Source of the DNA: Eleginops maclovinus
Lineage: Eukaryota; Chordata; Actinopteri; Perciformes; Eleginopidae
NCBI RefSeq assembly: GCF_036324505.1
Contig: NC_086370.1
Location: 10,092,512 to 10,156,511, forward strand
DNA: 64,000 bases
Reading direction: 5' to 3'
Each line of letters begins with the position of its first letter. The stretch's first letter is position 1. The position numbers and the translations under genes are program-made. Below are positions 1 through 17,810 of the stretch, in pieces. The notes under the pieces are model-generated. The model made no database searches and was not told where the DNA came from. It saw nothing but the letters and a program-made list of their open reading frames with translations.

Positions 1-115
1 CAGGAAAGAGTCTCTCACCAACTTCTGGTTGTCTTTGCTTTTGTCTTACACACGTTGAGGATCTTCAATAAAGTAGATTTTAGAAAATGAGATGTTGCAC
101 CAAATTAGAGCATCG

Positions 116-119
<4 letters not shown>

Positions 120-147
<28 letters not shown>
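120..147. repeat. (TG)n microsatellite, 28 bp
   Basis: Short perfect TG run near the window start. Confidence 0.97.
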
Positions 148-6002
<5,855 letters not shown>

Positions 6003-6373
6003 GGAGTCATCACATTCAAAGTTCCCTTTTATTGTTTCGAACTGTAGGCTCAGTTTACAATCAGGATACATCTAACGAAATAGCAATGCAATACTGCCAA
6101 TTTGGCACTAGTGTTGTTGAATTGCATTCAATATCATGTCCGCTAATGCATGTAAATGAGTGTGGACAAAACAGTACACAATATTCTCAGTTCAATTCAA
6201 TGCAAAAGCTCCACTAATTATACGGCTAGAAAAAACCACCAAGCTGACTCAGCATCTTTCTGATAAATTGTCAACAAGCATTGACCATAAGTTTTGCTAA
6301 TGTTTTATTGCGTGGCTATTATATTGGACTGCATAACATTGTTTGCATGTACCTATTAAATGACTGTAATATC

Positions 6374-6449
6374 CAGGGCTGCAACTAACATTTGTTTTTT
6401 TATTATTGATTTAAAATGCCAGTTACTTTTCTAATCAATCGAGTAGTCC
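6374..6449 (+). mobile_element. Degraded terminus of a teleost hAT-type non-autonomous element
   Basis: The sequence opens CAGGGCTGCAACTAAC and continues with T-rich and ATTGATT/AATCAATCGA motifs. This matches the start of an abundant teleost repeat whose terminus, as I recall it, is CAGGGCTGCAACTAAC followed by repeated ATCGATTAATC-like motifs. Only the 5' end is recognisable; I did not find the matching 3' terminus nearby. The assignment rests on memory of the family. Confidence 0.5.
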
Positions 6450-6654
6450 TCAATGCAGAGCAAATCATCATTTAGTGAAAGGCATTTATTATATTATCTT
6501 TGTGCTTGTTATCCAATATAGGTCCAACGATGAATCCTTCAATATTTAATTTCACTGCAGATTGTAAGGCTTGGACAGTAACGTGCCATGTTTGTCCCAT
6601 TAGTCAGTTTAATATTACAGGTTACCACGAGCATGTAAACAGAGTAAAGGCCTG

Positions 6655-6950
6655 AAAACGGCTACACAATGATTTCCATTAAAAAGACCACTCAATTAAC
6701 TTTGGGCCAATTAATGGGGCCTGTGCTGCTGGAATTAATGAAGAGGCATGTCAGCGCAGGCCAGCAGGATGAAAGGAGAGTCAGAAGGTCACACAGTATT
6801 TTTATTGATGCTTTTGTCCTGCGTGATACTTCGTCTATTTTTAAGCAGTATGTGTTGAAAGGGGATTCTAAAATCAAGCAACATTTGACTGGAGAAGGAC
6901 AAAGTGAGGTAAACATGTCTGTACACAAAAAGGTAACAGTAGGTTAAAGT
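6655..6950. promoter_or_regulatory. Candidate conserved noncoding element with homeodomain sites
   Basis: A dense block of ATTA-core motifs (CAATTAAC, CCAATTAATGGGG, GAATTAATGAAG) in a less AT-rich context, unlike the surrounding low-complexity DNA. No protein similarity is evident in either open frame (plus or minus). Whether it is conserved cannot be seen without alignment. Confidence 0.25.
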
Positions 6951-9900
6951 TTGATTAATTGTTTAGTTTTTCTAGGGACCTGCCACAACCAGAATGCACT
7001 TTTAAGGGTGCATTCAGAACAGATTACCCTAACCCTTTAAAAAATGTATCACATCAACTCATGTTAAACCTTGTAAGCTAAGAGGCCGACTCCTCTTAAC
7101 TTCTAAGCAGAAATGAAAAAAGAAAAAGAAAAATCACCAATCGACATCAGTCAGATTTGAGATGTTTAGTAAAGTAAACTTTCTCTTTGTGAAAAGTCAG
7201 TACCGTTTAGATTCAAATTAAGAAGAAACTTTGAATTGTGGGATGCTGTCATTAAGAGCAGTGAGGAGCAGGGTGCAATTGTTTTGGAACCAAAACTGTA
7301 CTTCTTGCTGTCAGCCATAATAAGCACATTTTAATTCAACTTTTTTATTCCAACTGTTACTGTTTTGGAACAGACTTTCTCTCCTGAAGATGCAAGTTTT
7401 AAACAAACAAATAAACTATGTCCAACAGAGAGAGGGCGACACGATGTTTACCCGTCGTCAGACAATTTGGCACCCCAAAATGAAGATTTTCTTCGGTTGT
7501 TTTGCCAGACCCATGCAAGTTGGCATCGAATCCTCGATCATTTGTTTAGTGGAGTTTTCTCAAGCTGTGCAAACACACCCAGTGCCACTTTGTACTCGGG
7601 ACCGGAAGATCCTGTGTTGTCCCAAAAATCTGTGTGTATGTTTCAGGTTTGGGAGAGTAAAGAGCCAACTAAAGCAGCATGTTATGAGGAGTGCGCTGCC
7701 TCCCTCTGAGAGCTTCATTATGGTAAACTAGGTTTAGGCTTTCACTCTAAATACCAGCTGGTGTCTCAATCAAAACCGTCTGCTGTGGTATGTCAACATA
7801 TTTAGATGTTAACACTTTCTTTTTTGATGACGGTTTATTTCCAGTTTTGTGGCTCAGATGAGAAATGACTGGTATACGATTATGGAATGCAATCAGCTTC
7901 ACAGGTCCACTCAGATGATACGTTTGTGTACATTTGATTATTAAGATCGCCAACACAGAAAAGGTGACCAGTTTTTATTTCAATGTATAACTTTGGCTAA
8001 TGAGTAACTATTGCATTTCCTCAAAACTCCTGACAGCAATGAGAACATTAGCAGTATTACTGACTTTGTTATTACCGGGATCTGCTCAATTACTTCTGCA
8101 TTGTGAAGGCAATTATCTTGTACGTCATCGAACGCAAGTACTAGTCCAATTTCAGTTGATGACCATTATTCATTCATCTTTCATCTGTCAGGTAAGGTCT
8201 CACGGACCTCTGTTTGTGGTAGCCACAACATTATTACCCTGTTCATCATGACCTAAGCAGTAGGGAAGAGATTTATCTGATGATGATTCTCATGAGAACA
8301 GTGATGCTGTTGTTGGGTTTGATCCTACTTCTTGTGAAGGCTCCCAAGTTGATCCTTTAGAACTGTTAGTTTTTGTTTTTGTGAGTTAAAACATTTCTAA
8401 ACTTTCTTAAATAAAAGTATGAATTTAGCTAGATTTGTGCACATCCCTTGTTTTGAACAGAGATGTTAAAGAGGTGTTTTTATGAGTAGCCTCAAGGAAA
8501 TTCAAATCTGTGTTTGCTCCTCCTAATCTGTGAAGAACATACTCAAGAGCTTGTTGGAGGCACGTTCTTTCATAGTGGTTTCAGGGGGGGCAACGTAGCA
8601 TTTACGAACCCTGTTTTCCAGGGTGTGCAAACAATGTGCTGGTTCCTGCAACCAGAGAATTGATGGAAGGGTCTTTAAAACCTGTGTGCTTTGAGATGAA
8701 TCATAATGAAAGACTACAGGCCTGTGCTTCGTGGTGCATGGGAGAATGCATTTTTTAGATCCATGTTTTCTTCAGTTCCTTTTCTGTCCACTGAGCATTT
8801 GCAAAAACAGCTTTGTGGGTTGAATGTTATGCTTAAACTCAAAACAAAATAATAAGTTGGCATCTCACATCAACAGTCACAGAGGCCAATACGCGCACAT
8901 ACCCACACAATGTTTTTCACGTAAACAAAAACACTATGGGTCAAGTCTGGGCTTCATTAGGGGAATGCACTCAATTGCAATTAGCAGGAACCATATTATT
9001 CCATGCACTTACCCTTTGATTGCATTGTTATTGCACAAAGGCAAGATAGATGGCTGCATATTTGACGCTGTGTACTTTTTCAATTAGCCACAGACCCAGA
9101 AAACTTTGCTATGTATCCCACGGGCATTGTATGTGAAGAAGGCAACCGGAATAAAGCAAAGTTAGGGTTGAATTCATTAACAATTAGCCTAACCAAGAGC
9201 GCATTGGATGTTACAAATGAAGATTGGATAGTACAAATGTAGGGTTTTGTGGTTTCTCTTGCTTTTTTTCCATTTACCAACTAGTTTAATAACCAGCCTT
9301 CAGGCTTGTATAATTGAATATACAGGCTGCAGCGTGTGGGAAAGTCTGACTGTTTCTGAAAGTTTAACATAATTATTTAACCTTCCATAGCATGGACGGC
9401 AGAAAGCATCAATATATAGAATTTTCTGCAGTTGCAGTGCTAATAAAACCATTTGTTGATAGTGGTAGAGCGACAGGAGTTTTTAGCCGTTCATTTGTAC
9501 ATTATGACTGAGGAAGTGTCCTCCCAGTCAGGGCCACACAGCAAGAGGCCAGGAGGCGGAAGATGAATACCCGATAGCTGCACTCCCCAGACATTACTAA
9601 ATGAGCAAACTGGCAGTTTACAGCTTCCCCTCAACGTAACCTGCATGTTTTATAGATGAGAAGAATCTGACTAACTGTCAGAGAGTGAAAGCACCTCTCG
9701 GGATCGTACCATAATGGCCTCTCAGTGAAATGAGACAGGACTTTATGGGTGTTTATCATTGCACATTTCACCAACTCTCCTTTTACAGCCCAAAAGGAGA
9801 TGGCTGCACAGGTTGGGAGATAGTTGAAGCTTTTATTTCATTAGCCAATATGTCAAATTGATCAGAGCGCAAGAAGAATGTTCCGGGCCTTATTTATTCA

Positions 9901-12900
9901 GACCGCAATTAAAGCGAAAGCACTACAGTATAAAGATCAAATAAATGCCTACCTGTGTCTGCAAACTGCTCCATTCCCCTCAGTATTCTTAATTTTATGC
10001 TTACTTTATGTGCTGTTTATGTTCATGATGTGGAGCCTTGGTGCCTTTCTGTTTTTATATTGTATTTTGTCACTACTCACTTAACTTGATTTTAGCTTTT
10101 CTAGTAATGAGAGGCAGTATTAATGTGCAATCAGCATGAATTCAAGTAATTCTGAGTTTTGTTTCATTAATTGAACATTTTTAATGTGAGTATTTGCAGG
10201 TTTTGTCCCTGAGCTGTTTTGTTGTTGGGGTGGAAAAATAAATTGCATCAAACATTGGGAAAAACAATTGTCAATCCAAACTGCTGAACTTCTAAAATAG
10301 TTAGCTGCTTCTCAAATCTAGGATGTTCAATATATTCATTTTTTAATTTTATTTTTGTTATCTTTTGAATGTCTGATGGCAATCAATAAATAAAGTGTTT
10401 CAACAAACAAGGAAATACAATCTAATAACTGTGGCTTTAGCATGACCACAATAAAGCTGCCATGTCATCCTGCCCAAAGTGGACATGGCAGCGGTGACTG
10501 CTAGCTATGGCCATATGTGTTCTTTACATTTATTATGATTTGGTAACTTTTAAAGGACTTTGGAAGCTTGTGTGCTACATGTAAATACTTTCATGAGAAG
10601 TGAGATGGCAACATTGGGCTTTACCATCGAGATTCTGCCTCATACACCCTATTGCCCCACCTATCTTAGAAACAATGCAGAAAGTACCCAGAGGTTACAG
10701 GTGGCATGGTCAAAAGTTTCTAGCCTAATCACAAGGTTTCATTACCTTTTTCTACTCACCACTGGGAGGTCATCAGGAGCTCATATGCCTGAGAAGTGCT
10801 GAATTAGCTTTGAGTGGACAAAGATGGAGACTCACAAGGAATTAGCAAGCAGGTAGAACAAAAGGGCTTACTTGGAAGCTAACGGAGCTCATCAGTTTTC
10901 TCATTTAGTTGGCTGCTAGGAGACGGCAACTGAAACGACTTTGGCAAAGAGGTTTTATTACAGCGACTTGAAATGGATGACCAAGAAAGGGGAGTCTTTT
11001 ATTATTCCTGTATTATAGGATTGTGGGACGATTAAAGCATAATAGGAATCAGTTTGATGGTATTACTGCAGAGCAGCAAACCTTATACAGTTATTCTATC
11101 CATAGTGACGCAGGCCCAAGTTTCCATTTCAAGTCTTAACTCTTCCATTTAGCTGTTGTCTTTCACAATTTCATTCCTTTTAAAGACCTCTGGTATTATT
11201 ATTAGTATTATTATTGTTGTTGTTATTATCGACTTTCTAGCTCAGCACATGGCTCACACTGGTAGAGTTGTGTGTGAAACTGAGATTTAGATAAACATCA
11301 GTGCTTAACTGCTGTCTCAGAGTCAGGTGTGAGAGGGCAGGTGTCACCCGCCTGTGATACTGACCAGGCACTGGTGGGAGAAAGACGAGTGCTGCTGGCC
11401 CTCTTATTGCCTTACAAACGCCTCAGGCTATCAAGCAAACATGCACCCCCCCTCCCCCATCACAGTAACTTGATAGCTCTCTCCACACCACCCTTCAATG
11501 TCTCAACACCTTTCCAAGGTTGAAAAATACTTCACACCCGTTAGCTCCCCAGGATGTTGACCCGGCAGTGCAGGTCATCACTCCGGGACAAAGAGATTCT
11601 TATCAGCTCCATCCCATGCCCCTCACACGGTGAGCAATGACTTCTCTGAAACGTAATATCAGTGATATCATCAAGGTGCTTCCCAACCCCTCCCTTAGGA
11701 TTGAGAGGGGTGTTGTGAAAAAATACAATCAGGCACTTGGCTGACGGAGGGCGCCTCCAGGGACCGTTGGTCAGTTTGGTGCCATTAAGTGATGTGTAAT
11801 ACAAGCCTGAGACAGAGACAGGCTGAAGAGAGACCGAGAGAGAAAGGGTCTGAGGGATAATTGTGAATGAAGAGGTTAAAGCTCCATAACTCATTCCCTT
11901 CTTTTTTCCCCCGCAGTAATTCAACAGCATGGGGAAATTACAAACTGCCCTCCTTCTCAATCCATTATGTTTCCCATTGAAACTGTTTTGCATTTTAAGT
12001 ATAGAGCTTAGCTCTCCCACCATCTTTTAAAAGCAAAAAAGGTAATACATACAAGCATGTTTCAAAGGGAGTTTCCCAAAGTAAATAAGGTGAAGTCTAG
12101 TTTATTTTACTTGAGACAATACGTTCTTTATCACTGTATTAGGGACTTTAACCAGGATCTGCTCTGTTCATATATTCCTGTACAAAAATATTACCATGAA
12201 CATCTACTTTACACTGAATATGAAACCATACAGTTACTGGGCTTAAGTGTTTTACACGCCTCAATATGGAAGTTAATAACCCACATTTTATATTGAAGCT
12301 TGCGACTGGGGTATAATCTTTACTGGGTTGTTCTAATCAGGTCTTGATGGTTGGCATACGTGTAAATCCTCAATGTTATAGAAACTCTGCAATGCATGTA
12401 AATGAATCGCCAGGACTTTAATTAAATTGCATATTCACTAAGATGAAGTCAATTTTAGTGGAGACTATGTTGTAGTCCTTTCCTTTGTAATGATCTCACT
12501 TTGTTAAGCATTGGTAGCAAAATGCAATTTGTCATTTACTCAAAATAAGCAGTGTTTACCTGCCATAGACAGGCATATTCCTCTGTCTTTGTATTTAACT
12601 GATAAACAACACACTTTCATCCTCTTGCACCAGTTAAAATGTGGCTTCCTCCTTTAAATAATGCAGCTAATGTAATCACATTAATGGCAGGATAATATGG
12701 AACAATTAGACAAATATTATCTAACAAGATTTGTACTCTGAGGCATCTGATGGTCTTTACTGTGCATTACCTCTACAGAATATGCACATTTATATTCCGT
12801 CCCTCAGTGTATTCATAAAGTTTTCATGAGAGGTGAATTAATTTGATCCCTGAATGCTTAGCTATTACAGCGTGTACTGTGGCTGTCAACATGCATTGAA

Positions 12901-14280
12901 AGCCTGGACAGAGGAGATGTCTAGGATCTAGGCACCTCATTACAAACGGCTGAGACCTCTTCTAGTCACATTGTTTTTTCATTGCCGTCATTCTCATTCA
13001 CAGTATGAGTGGATTTAAAAATGATGATAAATTCCAGAGTTTGTCAACTAGGGGCTCTTTGAAAGCTCCAAAGCTCTTTTCACAACCATGCACCTAATCA
13101 GATGAATCCAATGTCTTCCAGTCAATCAGCCAAGCTCACAGATTGTGTGCCCAATATCCACTCTGCTCATCAACTAATCACAACAGAGTGCTATAATCAA
13201 ATAATCAATGAGTCATTTGACCAAGAAATCCATATCAAACCTTCCAAAACTGCCAATTTAGGTTTCCATTTATCAGCCTGATCTGACGCTTAGGTCAATG
13301 GAACATCTTTTGATACTATCCAGACTAATAACATGAGCTGTTTGCTTGAAATCTATCGGTCTACCAAATGGAAAAGTGTCATTATGTGACCAATTTGTTT
13401 CTGCTTAGAAAATGGCCAGTGTGTATTAATTGACAGACCCTCCTATTTGGCTGCCATTTAACCCTTAGGATCAGTGTAGTCCATTACAGAACAGCTGCAG
13501 AATGAGCTTTTTAATTTTTGGCATTTTAGATGTCACATTTCTAAAATCATTTTTTTTAAAAAGGCAATGCGGCAGACAACACCTGAAGCTCAACTGCTTC
13601 ATTTGTCAATACGAGCAGTGCAGTGTTAAAAGCAATGGTCACAGCCTGCAAACTCTAGACCTATTTGCATTGTTCATGTCTAAAAAAACAGGGGGATGAA
13701 TAAGATCAAAACAAAAAGTGATGTTATTTATTTTATCTGTGCCGCCAAACACATGGCTATTATTTTCCTCTCGCTGTAGACAGTTCTGTAATTGAGGGGG
13801 AAAAAAGAAGGCTCCCAATCTCTGAAACCTGCCTCAGCTGTCTTTTTGCGTGGCAGGTCCTGACGTTAGGGTGCTTCCTCTCCCTCATAATGAACATGGC
13901 TGTGGTCGCGGGCCAGAGGTGGTGTGGCGTGGATGTGTAGCCGGTTTCATTAGAAGGGGTGAATAGCCAAATTTCAGCTCTCTGATGGACTGTGACATGG
14001 CAGGCCAAGTTTTCCAGGGAACTCTGTGGAACTAAGCTGCTGTCTGTCCAGATGGGGTCTGGCCACAGCAGATTAACGCTCCTTCACTAGACTGCCATTG
14101 GCTTTGGAAAATATTCAGAAAGTAATGCCGTGTAATCCTTCACTTCACCATGACATTTGCCATTCTTGGCATAAAATCCCTTTGACACCTGTCATCAGTC
14201 CACAAAACTCAGAACCATTGTACAGAAGACAACTTTAAAGTCAAAGATGTTTTTTATTTTGTGCGCAACAGCCCTGGAAT
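6951..14280. other. Noncoding DNA, no gene seen
   Basis: Reading frames of 113-114 codons at 7365-7731 and 160 codons at 11541-12023 (minus) are present but match nothing I know and lack supporting splice or initiation context. An acidic 41-codon frame at 8264-8386 is noted as a weak transposon-like fragment. A TTA/TTG run lies at 11194-11229. Confidence 0.55.
11194..11229. repeat. Imperfect (TTA)n/(TTG)n run
   Basis: Trinucleotide repeat of mixed TTA and TTG units with one AG interruption. Confidence 0.9.
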
Positions 14281-14601
14281 CAGGGCTAAGCAATATATCA
14301 ATATGCTATTGAAATCCTGAGAGAAGTTTCTGGATTGTTGGTATCATAACATGGCAGGGTTGTCTTTTTCTGGTTTGACAGATGGTAAAGTGAGTAGAGT
14401 AAGACATTTTCTAAACCATTCCTACTTTTCTTTTATTTACCTTTACCCACTTAATCACTACATCCGCTTTGCTGATGATTATTCATGAAAAACCTAATTC
14501 AGGTAATATTTCATGTTTTTTGTAGTCAACCCTACAATATTGGTTAAATATAGACATTTTCATGAAAACTATTGATATGATATTCAATGAGGCTCTAACC
14601 C
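14281..14601 (+). mobile_element. Decayed short DNA transposon (GGGCTGGGCGATAT-type family)
   Basis: It starts CAGGGCTAAGCAATATATC, close to the AGGGCTGGGCGATATATCGA terminus common in teleost genomes, and ends with a degraded inverted copy (GGCTCTAACCC near 14591-14601). Internal landmarks of the family are also present in order: TTGTCTTTTTCTGGTTT, TTTACCCACTTAATCA, GCTGATGATTATTCATGA and AGTCAACCCTACAATATTG. Length of about 320 bases is near complete. The CGATA motifs have mostly decayed to CAATA/TGATA, as expected from methylated-CpG mutation. Non-autonomous; no coding capacity. Confidence 0.6.
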
Positions 14602-17600
14602 GTCCACCGTATTCAGTACAAAGGGAAACGGGAATCTTGAGACATATGGCTCATCCCTTGTAAATGCACTGTGCAAAGATTTAAGCAAGAGCTGGACATG
14701 CCTCATTGTTCCCTGAGCGAGTGCTGTTGTTTGCTTTCCTTCTTGTCACCAACACACACACAGACAGTGATGGACTGGATGAGGTTAAGCTCTTCAAAAC
14801 AGATGGCTGAAATCTGCTCAACTCTTGGGGTTAAATACCTTCTTTATTTTCTCAGGTACCCTAAGTAGTATTTGTGTTTTACAGAAAGCTAGTGACATCA
14901 GGGTCAAACTGCAGATGAGTTGGGTGTTTACTCACTTACTTTGCTGCATTAAGTTAATCTCTGCCTTTACTTCCACATATCTTTAGCCATATGGCCGAGG
15001 AGAGGCATTTAAACTAAATCCACAAAAATAAGGGAGGATACCTTTTTAGCCTAAATGAATACCACCCATAGTCATGAAAGTAGAAATCACTGACCAGATC
15101 TTCAGGGAATTGTGGGAAAGCATCTCTTCTTTGCAGAGGAGGGGAGCCACGGAAGGGTGAGCAGCTCAGATAGCCAGAATGGGAACTAGTTAAAGGGGTT
15201 AATGCACAGGGGAGGATGGAAGTCACAGAGGGCGTAGATGGACCTTTACACAGCCTGGGCGTAAAGAAAGGAACCTGAAGGATTTCAAAGAAGCGCCTCA
15301 CATTGAGCGGTTCAGTGCCTCTCACTGCATCTCCTTGTCATTCACACAGCCGAGCAACTCGATGGACAGCTGGGCTTCGGCTCAACCTGTAGCTGGGAAT
15401 GTGATGGTCTGTGAAAGCGCTGGACTGGATCTGAGGCCTGGTGCAGTGCAGGGAAAAAGAGTAGAAGAATTGGAGGGTTTGTCAGATTGGCTATTAAATC
15501 CAATTGAACCTGTATTTTGTCAATAACCATGATTACTGGCGGGACACTCAAGCGTGTGGAAGGACAGGGTTGTGACCTATTTAAACGCCATCTCTATCAT
15601 GGCATCACAAGGAAAGGCCCAACAGTGCTGGAAAAGATCTGACTTCGATATAACACTATATGTATCTATAACCTCAGTTACCTCTTAGCACATAAAGGTC
15701 ATAAACAGTTCACCGACTCAGCTTCTCTGCTTCCTTATTTCGAGTTCTTCATTCCGTTGCAACCGGTTTCAAAAACAATAAGGCCTTGTTTTTTAGAATT
15801 GGGTTGAATAGTTTAACGTCTGACAACGTCCTCAATGTGTCAAAGACCACAAGGCCTTGATGATACAGATAACAGTTTCAGACAGTCTCGTTTGTCACGT
15901 ACGCGTATTCTGAGGGACACTTACTTCCCCAATACAAAATTATGCAAATCATATATGATTAACTATGGTAAATGTCATAGAGACTTAATATAGAATGGTA
16001 GGTATCTTTAGTAGCAGGATTTAAGGTGAGGTCTGCCACGGCCTCTATTAACAAACCCGATCTCTTATTCTGTAAAACTAAAATATGTCAGCAATTCTTA
16101 TCCATATTCATCCCTTTTAGGTTTGCTTAGCACCAATGTTCTTTTTAGCTAGGCCCTGCTCCACTCCTACACGTTTGCACACACACCTGGAAACGGCAAA
16201 GTAAAATCACAGTGATGGTTGGCCACTGAGGAGCTTGGAGGTTACCTGAACAATAGTGGTAATCCTCGCCCAGCTTTATCCCTCCAATCCGGGATCAAAG
16301 CAGTTGACTTCTGGGCACCTGCTCGCTCCGGTGACCTCTAGGCCAGCAATGGATTTCATCTTTGTATGTTGTTGTCATTTTTTAACTTTATTACTTGTGT
16401 TTGTTTGTATGTTTGTTGATTTCTACACATCTGTGTTTGTGGCACTCATTTATCACAGTTTTTCCATGGCTTCTCTGAGTAGTGAGAAGTGTGTGTGAGA
16501 TGGGGGGGCGCTAATGCTTATCCCCCTGATCAAAGTGATGTGAATGATGCAGGAGAATAATCTGTCATGGAACATACATTGTGTCCAAAGCGGTCCTGAC
16601 GAATGTCAGACGAGCAGAGCTTGAGTGGGAGAAGTAAAAGGTTGTCAGGAAAGGTCCCTGCCCGCTGAATTAAATAAATGTTTCATGAATTTTAAACAGC
16701 TTGCTGTTTGTCTGCCTACAGTTTTAAAAGACCAAAGGTTTAGCAAAAAAAACAGAGTACAGGCTGATAGAAGGAATCTGCATATATTTGCATTCATTTC
16801 GCAATGCCTTAATTTGCCTCCTTCTCTTTAGTGGTGCATTTACAGTGTCTTGTGCTTCTTTCTCTGCTGCACCTCTGTTAGAACAAAATCGTCTTTCTAC
16901 CATGTCAGTTTCTTCTCTTAATCTCAGATCTTTTTATGTGTTTTCAAAATGACATCTCTAGTCACTCTCTCTTTTTATTTGTCTGTGTTTGAAAATGTAC
17001 TTTTCTCTTTCATTTGGGGTAAGATCCTAGTTGTACCATTGCTGGTCCAAATTAATTGTGTTGTCCTGTTGTGTGTCAATCTTTTTAATGACTTTATATA
17101 TTTAGTTTTCTAATATCATTATCTAGAAAAAAACGACTTTAATGGGGTTCAGTTGATAATTCCCATATCATTGTTATCTGCCTGGTTTTAAGACAAGGAT
17201 GGTTGAGTCAGATTGCTACTGTTCCTTGAGTTAGAATTACTGTACAGACTGGTGCTTCTGAACTTTACACTATGTGCTCACAGCCTTAGCCTCCTCTATC
17301 TCACTTATCCTGCATGTTGCATCTAAGGAGCTTTTCCCATCTCACCTTTACTGGATATTTGAGCTCTGACTCACTTTGGATTGAAGAATTGCCTGTCTAT
17401 AGACGGTTCTTACCTCATTCAATGATTGGACTCTATTCTTTATCTTAGCTCTCTTAATACTGAAAGCTAATTGGCTTATTCATAATAGTTTGTAAAAACA
17501 CTTAATTAACTTGAATGGTTAAACAGTGAGTAGGGAGACCAGTCATCATAACAGCAGTTGTTTGCTTAAAAGTAAACAGTTTATGCATTAATGTCAGGTT

Positions 17601-17796
17601 CATACTTGCACTAAGGTAATACTCTAACATGTTACATGCTTTAATATGAAATAAAACACCTGCAAAGGTAGCTTAAGACGTGGGTGGAAATACTTGTCTC
17701 ATCCTAAAGACAGTACATTGTCTGGTGCTGCCGGGCCCAACGTCTTTTTTGTGTTTCCTAGCAGTGAGATAGATTAGCATGACCATAGTGACAGCA

Positions 17797-17810
17797 GGGG
17801 GGGGGGGGGG
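17797..17810. repeat. Poly-G homopolymer (14 bases)
   Basis: A run of 14 G after ACAGCA. Homopolymers like this are prone to length error in sequencing. Confidence 0.95.

Noticed and set aside
7365..7731. Two overlapping plus-strand open frames of about 114 codons
   Set aside because: Overlap in different frames and resemble nothing known; no supporting signals.
11541..12023. 160-codon minus-strand open frame
   Set aside because: No recognisable domain, no splice or promoter context, and ordinary chance length for 64 kb of six-frame sequence.
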